A DNA stretch of 64,000 nt. Source: Aquatica leii (lineage: Eukaryota; Arthropoda; Insecta; Coleoptera; Lampyridae). Position numbers and translations under genes: made by a program. Below, piece after piece: positions 11,326-24,100 of this stretch (positions are counted from its first letter, which is position 1; each line of letters begins with the position of its first letter). The DNA lies in NCBI GenBank assembly GCA_035610365.1, contig CM069435.1, forward strand, positions 14,311,123-14,375,122, written 5' to 3'. Below the pieces are notes generated by a model. That model was not told the DNA's origin. It ran no database searches and saw only the letters and a program-made list of their open reading frames with translations.

Positions 11326-12710
11326 TTAGAACAAGTGCGGACCGTAACGTTAGATTTTCCACAACGATAACAAAATAAACCTTTCTTAGGTTCTTTGCAA
11401 GAAGCAGCTCGATGGTTTGGCTTCCTACAATTCCAACACAATTGCGGACTACTTCGATTAGAAGAAGCAGGCGCATTAACGATAGCTAACCTTCGCGAAG
11501 AAGGTGCGATATTCGAAGACGGTAATCGTGAATTTTGTCTAACAGGTGGTGTAGATTTTTCACCACTACTAACGTTATTCGAAGAACGAGAAACGGCAAT
11601 GTCCTTAACGTGAGATGTTACGTAAGCGAGATCAGGCTCCATGTCCTGCTTTCTACGAGATGGAGGCGTGTAAGCTTCAATAGCTTGCATGCGGTCCTCG
11701 ATAATACGACCAAATTTAATTAACTCCTCAATTGAAGTAACCGACGACAAACCAAGCTGAGTTTGATAAACGGGAGAAATATTTCTTAATAAAATCTTTA
11801 ACTGTTTTTCTTCAGAAAAAGGCTCATCGAGACGTGAAAACATGTTGCGAATAATTGCAACGTAAATACCCATAGGTTCATCATTAGCTTGAGTGCGACG
11901 CTTAATTTCTTCAATAAGTCGTTCGTCATAATCGGTAGGCTGGAATTGTTCACGCAAAAACTTAACTAAATCTTCCCAAGAATTAACTGAATTACGAATG
12001 GATCTAACAAAAATCAATGCATGACCTGTAAAAAGATCAGTACACTCCAAAAATAACTGATGGCTTGAAACGTTACGCGATAATTGAAGTTCGGCAACTC
12101 GTTCTAAAAATGCATTCAATGAAATTGATTTTGCATCACCAGAAAACTTTAAGTTCCATTTCGAAACTGAAACACTTTTAACATGACTAATAAAATTTTG
12201 ACTAACAGCAGAAGACGTCGGTAAAGCGTTATCAACTACAGAAGGTTGAACGACAGGTTCGATGACTTCATCGGCGGAAGTAGACGGATTAGAAACAACA
12301 ATTTGTTTATCCAAAAGTTCATACTGCGAAATTAAAACAACTAAATCTTTTAAAAACTCATCTTTAACTTGTGAATCGTCACCTTGAATAGGAATTGAAT
12401 TGCCAATACGGTTTAACAAATATTTAATTTTGGTTTCAATTGTAGAAGAAATTTTTGTAGTCGGAGTAATTTTTAATGAATCTATTAACTTTCTAAGCTC
12501 ATCGATACCTTCACGAATCGCTAACTTATCTGCATTAAAATCGAACGGATACACGGGACGAGATAATTTTCCGGTAGCTTCTTCAATAAGAAAATTCTTG
12601 AGTAAACCTCGTAATACGACAACACCTAAAGATGCATCACCGCCTCTAATCAAAATTTCATAACGTAATTCGTTATGCGATAAACGATCAACAATCAATT
12701 TGTAACCCAT
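11307..12710 (-). CDS. gag: Gag protein, Ty3/Gypsy
   Basis: Open frame of 467 codons starting at the ATG at 12710, about 105 nt inside the 5' LTR. Residues around 190-330 look like a retrotransposon gag capsid domain (WNLKFSGD start, then WEDLVKFLREQFQP). The C-terminus carries two zinc-knuckle-like units: CWNCRKPNHRAASC is canonical CX2CX4HX4C, whereas CYRCGKSNVTVRTC has V in place of H. It ends in SGNE and a stop that overlaps pol by 19 nt. It packages element RNA in virus-like particles in the cytoplasm, by family knowledge. Confidence 0.92.
   Translation of the reverse strand: MGYKLIVDRLSHNELRYEILIRGGDASLGVVVLRGLLKNFLIEEATGKLSRPVYPFDFNADKLAIREGIDELRKLIDSLKITPTTKISSTIETKIKYLLNRIGNSIPIQGDDSQVKDEFLKDLVVLISQYELLDKQIVVSNPSTSADEVIEPVVQPSVVDNALPTSSAVSQNFISHVKSVSVSKWNLKFSGDAKSISLNAFLERVAELQLSRNVSSHQLFLECTDLFTGHALIFVRSIRNSVNSWEDLVKFLREQFQPTDYDERLIEEIKRRTQANDEPMGIYVAIIRNMFSRLDEPFSEEKQLKILLRNISPVYQTQLGLSSVTSIEELIKFGRIIEDRMQAIEAYTPPSRRKQDMEPDLAYVTSHVKDIAVSRSSNNVSSGEKSTPPVRQNSRLPSSNIAPSSRRLAIVNAPASSNRSSPQLCWNCRKPNHRAASCKEPKKGLFCYRCGKSNVTVRTCSKCSGNE
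11313..11319 (-). promoter_or_regulatory. -1 ribosomal frameshift site G GGA AAC
   Basis: The minus strand reads TC G GGA AAC GAG TAA in the gag frame, a canonical X XXY YYZ slippery heptamer one codon before the gag stop. The shift needed from gag to pol is exactly -1, and pol has a stop (TAA at 11328-11326) just upstream and no ATG, so slippage inside these 19 nt is the only simple route. A downstream stem or pseudoknot was not worked out. Confidence 0.85.
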
Positions 12711-12815
12711 TTTAAAATGTAATTACAAAACGGTAAAATCTTCCAAAAATCACGAAACTTAACAGGCAAACTAAAATTCGAAAAAGGCCACACGCTGGAG
12801 ACGCCAAATTATTTA

Positions 12816-14675
12816 TGTTACATTCCAAAATTAACACAAAGTCACTGCCTGCAATGAAGTAACATAAACGGGGGTTGTGCCGCTAGCTCAATGGAGAAGG
12901 GTGGGTTTTATTTAAAATTCCGTGAAAAATTGGAAACGCGATCGTCGTAAAAATGGAACTAGAACGGTAAAATCGTCAAATAATCGGTAAGGGCGCCAAT
13001 CAAGGATTTCTATAAGGGGAAGCTTTCAAACCCCTGATTACCTGAAAGCTCATCCGGTTGGTTACAACCCCAGAACTTACCTTGGGTTGTAACAATTCTG
13101 AAAAACACTAAAACAAAAATTTACGTATGCGGCGGCTAAATGAATAAAAGCTCTTTACATTTAACAATATAACATTTATTGATTGAAAATTTAAAACAAA
13201 AACAAAATAAAATAACAAGTACTAATTGATATCAAATAAATTTGAATAAAAGAAATGAAATAATCTTAAGCAAACAAAAATGAATAATTTACACACAAAA
13301 CATTACATTAAAATTTATAAAAAGAAATGCTACTACAATAGCGTTAATTCGACGTCAAATATAATTAAATCTCAAGATCTTGACCGCATATTTATAACAA
13401 ACAAATAAAATAACACACACAAAAAAAAACAATACAGTTTATAACATATATATGTCCGAACTTTAATTCGAACTAAACAAAATATAGTTTATAAGTCGTT
13501 ACATTATCATATATTCGAAATACGAATTATTTCTCAAACGCACCAAAACAAAATTAATTGATTTTAATTTCGCGCAAACACTATACGTGTTCGTTGAAAT
13601 AATTAAATTCAACGTTAGTCGTAATTTCAATTGACTCAAAATTGAAAGCTTTTACTGCATTTTTAATCGCGGGACACTGCACGATCAAACAACAAAATCG
13701 ATAAATACCTTAATTCTTAGTTGGTGATACCGGGTGAACTTTGTCCAGTGGTTTTGAAAGCTAATACCTCGATGGACTTCGGCTGCTTCCCAAACAATAG
13801 GTTACCAGTGGAAGATTTATTAATCCGCCCCCAAGGCGAAGGATGAGATTGCGAAACAAACTCACGCACAAATTCACGTAACGAAACATGCGATATTAAT
13901 TTAGGCAAAACAGTGATCTTAATTAACCGTAATTACGAAAAAGGAAAGTTTTCCACTTAAATTCACTGCACCATCTTCTTTTACTTCCACGGTAATTATT
14001 AGAAAAGGTGAATTATCACCTGCGTGATCTACATTTTTATGACCGTCAACCAACTAACTTCCCACTCTTACATTTACCAAAAACACGTCTATATATCAAC
14101 TTTCGTCGACTGCCCTTTCCACAAAAGGCCGCGTTCGAAACTTCAAACACCAAAATACTCTCGCGAAAAAGTGCAATAAAGAGGCAAACAAACATATTAC
14201 GTCATATTTATATAATTAGGACACAGCGTTTCGCTTATACGTGAAACTGTCAATTTGACAAAATATTATATTACAAGAATTTAAACTGCCTAATAAATTA
14301 AGATAACGACTTAATTTTTCCACGTAATCTAAACGTTTGACATAAAGAAATTCAAGTACGAATGTACTCGAACAAAGAACTCATAAACCAACTTAAAATA
14401 AACAAACGGCGAAAATAGATTTAATTGCGATTATATCTCAGAAGGAAAACATAACTCACAACTGGAATTTTTACGGCGTAACAAAATACAAAACTTTATC
14501 AACAATTACATTGTAACTTTGAATTTAAAATCGTAAAATAACTTATTAAACTCAATCTAAAAGTACATTAAAACAACTTCAAAATACATTAAATGAAAAA
14601 AAACGTCAATCCAAATACTGTGTCCGTTACCAAAAATTACTTAAACAACCAATCGATTTTTAAACGATGGTTACA
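12816..14675 (-). repeat. 5' LTR of Ty3/Gypsy element
   Basis: 1860 bp, the partner of 5673-7535. In element orientation it ends GGAATGTAACA and is followed by TAAATAATTTGGCGTCTCC. The TGG there is the likely primer-binding-site start, but I cannot name the tRNA. Differences from the 3' LTR are single bases and homopolymer indels. Confidence 0.92.
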
Positions 14676-14915
14676 AGTTTAGAATCTGGCGTGGTTAATA
14701 AGTTGATTACCTAACTCTGTAGCGATTCTTTATTAGATTGTCATTTACTTCTTTAAGTTTCCGATTTCTTTCACGCTCTGATAAAGCCGCTTATAAAAGT
14801 GGACAAAACATTGGCAACTTCGGTTACATCAGCATGGTCCAAACCTGAAAGACCTTCTAATCTTAGCATAGAATTCGGCCGTGGAAACCTTTGCGATAAC
14901 AATACGCGTTCTTTC
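14676..14915 (+). pseudogene. Penelope-like element 3' end (right piece)
   Basis: Continuation of 5280-5672 beyond the Gypsy insertion. It begins AGTTTAGAATCTGGCGTGGTT and ends near AGCATAGAATTCGGCCGTGG. It aligns with 31590-31880 (plus) and with 28795-28960 (minus). The shared tail includes TTGGCAACTTCGGTTACA and GGTCCAAACC. The following 14916-16000 holds AT-rich sequence without a gene that I can support. Confidence 0.7.
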
Positions 14916-16004
14916 GTACATTTTTTAGAAAAACGCCTATGGTTTCTGATGGCGGAACCATAAGTAGTATCGGCAATGAATGCGTTAATGCCATTGAAAC
15001 TTCATCGTTCCGTAGCAAATTCTTGGTTTTTCTCGTTTTAATTTTTTGTTGTAAAATTATAATAATGTAGTTTAATACTTTTTTGTTTTACAAATAATGT
15101 CCATAAAGCACCCATCAACTTGCTGGCAGTTATGTTAAATTATCTACAAAACTTTTCAAAATAAGATGCAATTATACAAAATAACACAAACAGACAACCA
15201 AAAAAATGTATTTAGGCAAAAAATAATTTAGTATTGTTTGTTTGAATGATGAGTTTGGTGAAAGAAACAGGCACATAAAACATTAATATCTTGGCGATTT
15301 TTTAGTGTTCAGATTTTTTACTGAATCGTTTTTGAGATGTTTTCTAAGATTAGTTTTATTGTGGAACCTAAACCTTTTACAAAAAAAAACATTTGTATTA
15401 TGAAATTGGTTTTTAATAGTTTCTTTCGTGTACAAATTTTTGAACGTCTAAAATTCTTGACAGTAAAGATTTTTTGACGAATCTGTTTGGTTGTTAACAT
15501 AAATTTTGGGTAAGCGAGTACCTGCTTTTAGTGTTTACCAACTAATGATTTTCAGGGGTAAATAGTAACCACTGAAGAAATGCCGCTGGACGATGACGCT
15601 AAATGTTGCAAATTCTAATTGGTCACATAGAACATTTTTTTTTGTAACGAAGCCATTGTAATCTCAATTTTAGACGTTGCTTTTTTCTGAATGAGATGCC
15701 AAAATTGTATCATATCAATTTTTCGAATGAAGATGCTATTTCGGCCTATGTAAAATCTTCCGAGCAGCTAAATAATGAATATAAACGAAACTAATAATTT
15801 CTCAGTCAAAAACAAGCCAAAGATACAACCACTAACATACCAGTAAAAGCACTTATTAAATTAATGTTTTAATAAAATCCTACCTTTAACTATAAATTTT
15901 TGAAATTCAATGTAGGTAAAATATTAAACCCACATGCAGTTTCAAAAAATTATTCTTTTTGCGAATCAAAAATGACTTTCTTCATTCTTTTACATTTTTT
16001 AGAT

Positions 16005-16105
16005 AACTATGAGAAGAAGGAGAAGGAAGTGGACCCTCCAAACTATTCGAACTTGCTTGGTACAAATTTGGCGCAAATAGGATATGTTAAGTTAGAGGAT
16101 GTTAC
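16005..16105 (+). repeat. LINE ORF1 trace (plus strand)
   Basis: A short plus-strand frame, EKEKEVDPPNYSNLLGTN, matches the acidic linker and NHPNLLGTSSPQNRIG segment of the ORF1 fragments at 2397-2640 and 4768-5280. It is only about 100 bp. The flanking 16106-16610 shows nothing else and is the 3' flank of the GNBP gene. Confidence 0.55.
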
Positions 16106-16618
16106 GAGTAAAACGATAGTCTCATGTGAGACTTCCGCCAATTTTTGCATTTTTAGATAACTATCAGAAACATATAATCTATTTTAAAAATGCATGGAAA
16201 AATTCTCTGTGCATTATTTAGTTTTTGCAACGCTTAAAGTGACCATTTTTTGGTTTTGATTTGGAGACCGACCCTATACAAACTTGAAAGAACAAAAATT
16301 ACATAAACGAAAATACAAATGAGGAACTACCCACAAAAACAATGCTACCTACTATCTTTGGTAAGTATTTTTTGTGTAAAACAAACGATTTTCAAGATAT
16401 TTGCGCCTAGAAAACGTGTTGCAAAATTGTTAGAGAAAATGTTTTAGTGTCATAAACTTTTTTGTCATTTTCACCATAAAAAAATACTGCAAAATTAATA
16501 TGCTAGATAAAAATGAATAATATTAATAAAACAATTATAATAGTAAAATAGCTTTATAAAAATTATCTTAACAAATATAATTGGCACATTTATTTTTTAA
16601 ATTAGCAATTGATTTATT

Positions 16619-18130
16619 CTAAACCGCAGTTACTTTAACGTAGTCTACTTGTAAAGCGGAACTATCACCGTCCCATGTTTTCGACCAAACTTGTTTAGCT
16701 TCAAAGAATCGTTTAATGTAATTTCTGTCAGTATTTGACCAAGGCTTTGGATCGTTTCCTGAATTTATGTCGTCGGGGAAATCAATAATACCTCCTACTG
16801 CAACGCCAATTGCTAGTACGTACTAAAAATGAACTCATTTTAAAAACCACTTTGTAATCATAATAAAATGATTTCTGAAAATAATTAGTACCTCTTGATC
16901 AAAAAGATTTGGTATATTTCTTAAGTCGACTGAGCCGTATTCATTTCCATCGAGAAAACATTTCATCCTATCTGGAAGCACGTTCAGTAAAAAAAACATA
17001 CAAGCAAAGTAATTACTTACCGGGAGTCCATTCTAATAAATAAATATGGAAACCTTCATTAAGTGGGTTGGTTTGATAAGTTGAAACCAATCGCCTTCTT
17101 CCTTCTGGATTTTCTGAACTCAAAGTTGGTCCTCCGAGCAAAAGGCGCGAACCAAAATCATTGTTGCCTATAGTTTGTACATCAAACAATAGATCTGACC
17201 AACTCAACGCTTTGTTACTTCTACTGTACGCTACAATGATGTTCGCTGGGTTTACGGTGTCTGTTTGTGCTGGTTCCAACTGTAGAACTAAGAAATTGTG
17301 TAATAATTATGTAATGCTTTTGAGTAGTTTATACTTGGTACAATCCAATCGCCTTCTGGTAATTTTGCTCTAATTTCAATTTTTCCATATTTAAACGTTG
17401 TTTTTGAAACAACTTTAGCCGATTTTACAGGCGGTAATAAAAATGACGACTTTGATTCATAAAAGCATTCAAAATTATCTGTGGCGGTACATCTGCAATA
17501 AAACTACAGCAGATGCATGTATAATAGTCTTCTAGAATCTAGATTACGTACCCTTGTCTTAAATTTAATGTGCCACGAACATCGGCATCTGAAAGAGCGA
17601 TTGGTTTAAGATACAAAACTTTATCCCTAATAAAACGGGTGTCATCTGTATTTAGGAACGAGTTAAAGTAGAAATTCTACAACAAAGCGTTATAGATTTA
17701 ATTTATTGAATTAATTGTTTGAATCAACAAATGGACCAGTATAATCATCATTAATAAGACTATCTCCAATACACGTAGATTTTCCACCATTCATTACAGT
17801 TGAGCCCGTAACGCATCTATTGAAATCTAATGATGGATAAAAATCCAACAATCCTTAAAAAAGTACAGTGACAAAAATGTTTAAAACTCTAAGCAAAATA
17901 CTTACTTTCGACTTCCCACGGAATTCCATCTTGCCTGTATCCTAGATGGTTTGCATCTACGAAAACCCAATAATTAACTACATCTCCAACTTTCAGTTGG
18001 TTATCAAACTCCAATATCCAAAATCCATATTTCGAAGTTTTAGTTTCACCGTTGACTGATCCAGGATGCTGTAGTCCAATCTTTTCGTTTATGTTTGCGT
18101 GAAATGCAAACAATGCTGTACCCGGAACAT
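16619..18130 (-). CDS. GNBP exons 2-8 (clustered part of the gene)
   Basis: Seven exons with short introns of about 40-75 nt. Exon 2 (18130-17906) holds most of the CBM39 glucan-binding module and begins in phase so that G from exon 1 plus AT makes an Asp codon (IP-D-VPG). Exons 3-8 hold the GH16-like domain. Donor GTAAGT follows exons 2 and 6; the last exon ends SALQVDYVKVTAV. The frame is open throughout. Polyadenylation signals AATAAA lie at 16613-16618 and near 16588. Confidence 0.92.
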
Positions 18131-21100
18131 CTTAAATGTAAACAATAAAATGTTAATTTAGAAATGTTGTTGTTGACTGTTTAGGCAAATAACAAAATAA
18201 AAAACTATAGAAAGTTTGACGTTGTTATAATGTAACTGAGTTAGACTTGTATTTAGCATATACAGGGTGTCCCACGAGGTACTGTACAAACTGAAATGGT
18301 ATGTTCCTTAGGTCAATTTAAGTAGAAAACGTCCTATAAACATAGGTCCAATTCGCCATAATTACACAGATACAAGCGTTCAAAGTTTATAACTGATCAC
18401 ACATTTTTTGAAAATTAATTATTCTTAGTCAACTGGGAAACAAAAGCCGAACAATATGTCATTTATTGCTTTTTTTCTACTAATGTCACAGTCGATTTTA
18501 TTAAATGAAGTGTAATTTAAATGCAAAATTCTCATTTTTCTAACGAAGAGTATGATGATATCATTTACATTTATGGATTTTGTGATGGAAATGCGAGATC
18601 TGCCGTTAAGGAATATGAACGAAGATTTCTCAACAGGAGGGTGCCAAATCACCAAACCTTTTCTTCTGTGTTTCAACATGTACGGACTCATGGTTCATTT
18701 CCATCAGTTTCAACAAGATCTGACCGTCCTGTGCAGTTAGGTGTCAATGAGCAGGAAAACATTCTACAGATGGTTGATCGGAGTCCAGGGTTGAGTACTA
18801 GAAGAATTTCTTCTCGAACGGGACTCCCCCGTATGTCAGTATGGCGAACATTACATGATGGGCTTTTGTATCCCTATCACATACAACAGGTTCAGCATCT
18901 GGAACTTGGAGATTTTGCTGCCCGGTTGAATTTCTGCCACTGGCTACAGGTAAATCCACAATAAGTTCCATTCATTTTATTTAGCGTCGAGGCGCAATTT
19001 ACTAGAGATGGAGTGAACAATTAACGTAATTTTCATTTGTCGTCATATCAAAATCCACATGGCACAACAGAAACTAACTTTCAGTGCAGATTTTCTGTTA
19101 ACGTTTGGTGTGGCATGATTGACGATCAACTTATTGGACCTTTTTTCTTTGAGGAACGTCTGACAGGAGAAGCATATGCTAACTTTTTGCGGAATGAATT
19201 GCTACCGCTTTTGGAAGAAGTACCTTTACTAACAAGACAACAAATGTTTCTGCAACATGATGGAGCTCCTCCACATTTTAGTCGGCATGTGACCGAATAT
19301 CTAAATGTTGCTTACCCCAATACGTGGATTGGGCGTGGAGGCCCGCATGCTTGGCCACCGAGATCGCCCGATCTCACACCTTTGGACTTCTATCTGTGGG
19401 GTCATGTAAAAAGTTTAGTATACGAGGTAAAAGTTAATACCAGAGCTGAACTAATACAGCGTATCCTGGATGTGTGTCAACAAACACGGAACAACCAGCA
19501 GGTGCTTCGAGCGGCTACTCGGTCCATTTTAGATCGCATCCGTCGTTGTATTAATGCCGAAGGAGGTCATTTTGAGCATTTGATGTGATGTTTTTATTGA
19601 TTGTTTTTTTATGTTTGTTTTGTAGTTCGATTTTCTGTTTTCAATAATAATAATTTTCAAAAAATGTGTGAGCATTTATAAACTTTGAACGCTTGTATCT
19701 GTGTAACTATGACGAATTGGACCTATGTTTATAAGACGTTTTCTACTTAAATTGACCTAAGGAACATACCATTTCAGTATGTACAGTACCTCGTGGGACA
19801 CCCTGTATATCATAAAGGTTCCCTCGTGCCTAGCATAAAAAAACAATCATTGCTTAAATCTCGACGCAGTTACCGACAAGATCACTACGAAAGTCAAAGT
19901 AAAAATTGAGAATAATCGTAAGAAATTTTGTACATGCAAAACCTTTAAACCTCTAGGCTTGCACAAGCATACTTTTAAAATTTTTGTGTTGCGACAATGT
20001 AATATTTTTCTCTGCCAAGGATATTCTGCTGACATACATGTAAATTTTCCGATCGGTTAGCAGAAATTAACTGACACTTTTAGCTAATAATAATATACAT
20101 AAGTATTCGCTCTTAGTTAAAAATCTCACTACAAAACGTTACTAAATTTTAACTCTTTAAATTTCTGCTTAATCACAAACTTGCAAACGAAAATGTTTTG
20201 CACTAATTTTATCAAGCACCGCAAATATTTTTTTCTTTATTAATATAATTTTTCATTCTGGATAATTTCCGTGTTGTCGTTATCACACAAGCTGAGCTTT
20301 TGTCACACATCGCAGTGACGTCTCGCATTACCCTGAATGTGCTAATTAAAAACGTTTTCAGTAAAAACTTCTAATGAAAAGTAGAAACAGTCGATGAATA
20401 ATAAAGCCAAAGTTGACAAATAGGCGTGTCAAATCTGTGGTAAAAAGGGTCATTTCAAAGGCACTTTGTTCAAAATTAAGTGAAAACAGCTTAACTACCG
20501 GAGAACATTCTCAAAACAACAAAGCATATTATGCGACATCAAGAATAGATGCCACAACGTGGTTTTGTGACAGCGGAGCTTCACAACACAATACGTGCTA
20601 AAGATTGTTTTCGAACCTATAAGCTTTTTGTATCTCTTGTAAGTATTATGTTAGCTGACAACCAAGTTATGCTTGCGTTTGGATCTGGTAGTATAACAAT
20701 TGAAATGCAAGTAAATAATGTATGGAGTGAACATTACATGTCAGACGTGTGGTATGTACCAGATTCTGGTAGAAATTTGTTTTCCGTACATCGGAGCGAT
20801 GAACTTGGGCACAAAATCACAATATCTAAAGATTAGGTTGAATTTAGACATAATAATAAAGTTTGTGCAAGTGCTCGCCTTAGATAAGGCGCATCGCTTG
20901 CCTTTCAAGAGTAGTGACGAATACAGACCTAAAGCCGTCGGTGAACAGATTCACGCGGATGTAAACGGATCTATGAGTTCAAACTCAGTGGGCGGCTCAA
21001 AATACTATGTCATATTTAAGGACCAGCAGATACCATCGAATTTTTTTCATCAAATATAAAAATGAAGTATCAAATTGTCTGGAGCAATTTTTGAACGAGG

Positions 21101-24100
21101 AAAAATGCTAATCATACTCTGAATGTATTTTTGACAGTTAATGGTACTGAATTTGATTGCACACCACGAAAAATGTTGACATCTCGTGGTCCCGCCATTT
21201 ACTTTACAACAATATGGGTTTGCGGAACGCGAAAACAGTACCATTGTAGAGCTTGCGAGATCTATGCTTGCTGTGAGCGTTTTCCAAAGCCATTGTGAGC
21301 AGAAGCCTGTTACACAGCTACATATCTACTCAATCACTTCAGTAAAACTCCAATGAAAGGATCGAGTCCTTTGGAATTATGGACTGATTACAATATGACC
21401 AAATTGGATCATTTAAAAGTCTTCGGAATAGAGTGCTACGTCCATGTTGCAAAACAGGTCCGCAAGAAATGGGACAATAAAAGTGTTGCTGCTCATTTCG
21501 TCGGGTACGTGAATGACAAGGACGGCTACAGGGTCTGGATACCATCCAAAGGTACAATTGTATGCAGCAGGGACGTTGTTTTCAAACCCGAAAAGGTGTG
21601 TACGTCTAAGGTCAGCATACAAGTAAACACCGATTCAGTTTATGGAGACAACAAACTTACAGTTCTGGAGAAAGTTTTAGAATCGCCAAGTTTTTTGTGG
21701 TTTGACAATGAATCAAACTATGATGACTCACCGAAAGAAAAATCTTCTGCTTCAAAAGAGGAACCGCTATTGCGACGTAGTAGTCGAGAGCGATCTTTGT
21801 CAACGTGGTTAAGCAGTGGTTAGTACGCATCATTGGCATTTCAGATGGGAATCGTTTGGTTACTAAGAGATATGTGCAAAAACTAGGAATAGACTACGAC
21901 GAAACTTTCAGTCGTGCTCTATTGGCAGTTGCAGGTACAGACAACTTAGATTATTAGCTTAGCGTGAAACAGCCTTTCTGTACGGTTCTCTTCAGGAACA
22001 GGTTTATATGTCACAATCGGAAGGGTTCAGTGATAAATCTGGCTGTGTTTGTCCTCTTCAGCGTAGCCTATATGGACTCATATAGGCACCGCGTATCCGC
22101 TTTGTCAACTTTATAAAACCCGAAAATTTACAAACTAGTAAATGCAATCCATGCTTATTTGTACGTTCTATAGATGGTAAAAAACTATTTGTAGCCATTT
22201 ATAGCGACGATGACTTAGTTGCTGCCAATGATAAATCTGAAGTTGACAAATTTATGAACAAATTACGTAGACCTTTCAAGATTACACCTTGAAACCTTGA
22301 TAATTATCTAGAGATGCGAATTGTACGTCAAAAAAAATTTTTCTTGCTCCAAATAATTTTCACTGACATTTATACAGACGATTATCAAAGTAAACAAGGT
22401 TATCAACAACAAGAGATTAAATTTGAAATTTTTTATAAAAAAATGTACAGATTAATTGAATTATGAAATGAAACTTGAAACTTTGAGCAATTACAAAAAC
22501 AAATTAAATTTAATTCGATGCTATTAAGAAATACTACTACAAAGCGTAAAAATCAAAAACTCAATCAAAAATCTAAAAACTAACATTTTTGCTAAATCGA
22601 TGCTAATGAAGCACTTTGACAGAAAATACTGAAACGTCCGAGAAATTACTTGCAAATGCAAGAGCCTTCTAGAACTGTTATCTAGTTTCTAGAAAATATA
22701 GCGAAAAGTGAGGAACGATCGAGAAGAATTCGCTGATGTCTATAAAAGCCGAAGATGAAAATCGTAGGTCAGTTATTGCTGGAATGTGAATGATGCAGTA
22801 TTAAGAAGATTATCAAGTTGAAATAAATACGTATCGTTAGCACGCGCGGCGTTTTAAATAAATAACAGTGTACACCGAATCGAGTGAACGTGACTTATAG
22901 TGTAAACAAATCCGAGGACGTTATCTAATCTTATCTTAAGTGTTATACAACGGTTATACATAAATTATAGTGTAAGTGTTTTTATTATTAGATTTTAGTA
23001 GTTCGGTCAATTTAAAAGTATACATATTTCTATAATAAGTAAACGTAGTTTTAGTCGTTTTAAATAAATTAGTTGTTAATAAATAAATAAGAACGTAACA
23101 GTGGCGTCAGGTGTTGAGGTATCAAACCGTTCGCGATTTTTAGTGTGAATACCATTAAGTTATTTGATATCACACCCGTAATAAAAACATTGCGTAAATA
23201 TCTGTTAAGATTCGCGATAAGCGTGTTTATTTATAAAGTTAAAATAGTGTTTATTACACTTTTTCTTTTAACAAGTGCGTGATTGCGATTTTAATTAAAG
23301 TCGTTTCCGTGGTTTAATATTAATAAGTGAATCGTTATTAAATTTTGTGTTATATAAAAACTGCATTTTAAAAAGTAGTGTATTTAAAACTTTATATTCG
23401 TGTTATATTTAAATTTATGCCGGTGACGCGTTTGCAAGCAGTCAAAATGGATTCAAAAATAATTGAAATTCTCGAATCGATGAATAGAAAAATGGGCGAA
23501 AATTCACAGAAAATTGAAGAAAAACTGTCGGAAAGTTCAAGAAAAATGGAAGAAAATGCTAGAAGTTTAAAAGAAGAAATAAGAGCGAGCATGGAAAATC
23601 AAATAAAGACTATTGAGGAACAAATACAGGTTAGTGTAGGAAATCAAATCAAAATTGCGCAAGAGGAAACCCAAGCAGATATGCTAAATTTGAAAGAAGA
23701 AATTTGCGAATCTGTGAATGAGAAAATGAACTGCAAAGAGGACGTCATGAAATGGTGCCGTAAATGCATAGTCTGCGCTTCAGGAAATGGTCCAGCGAGA
23801 AGGCGCAAAGCACCCATGAAACAATACAACGTAGGAAGCCCTCTGGAAAGAGTAGCGATTGACATCGCAGGGCCGTTCCCAGAATCCGATTCGGGAAATA
23901 AATACATCCTGGTGGCGATGGATTATTTCACGAAATGGACGGAGGCTTACGCCATACCCAATCAGGAAGCAGCTACAGTCGCAGACGTATTGGTAAAAGA
24001 ATTTTTCTGCCGGTTTGGAGTTCCGTTGGAATTACACTCCGATCAAGGCCGCAATTTTGAGTCTGGGCTGTTTCAAGAAGTTTGCCGACTGTTAGGAATT

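Larger units (their letters stand above)
5673..14675 (-). mobile_element. Complete Ty3/Gypsy LTR retrotransposon
   Basis: A 9.0-kb element bounded by two long LTRs (5673-7535 and 12816-14675), each TG...CA in element orientation, with a 4-bp target duplication AGTT (5669-5672 and 14676-14679). Gag and pol are both open on the minus strand and overlap by 19 nt with a -1 frameshift signal. There is no env and no chromodomain. I count only about half a dozen differences between the LTRs, so insertion is recent. It landed inside a Penelope-like element; the uninterrupted site is visible in the paralogue at 31572-31640. Confidence 0.93.

Noticed and set aside
19930..19975. Minus-strand KPRGLKV, resembling the CBM39 start of GNBP
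   Set aside because: No splice donor in the right phase follows it, and the true exon 1 at 33648-33780 has a signal peptide and joins exon 2 in phase. Chance similarity.
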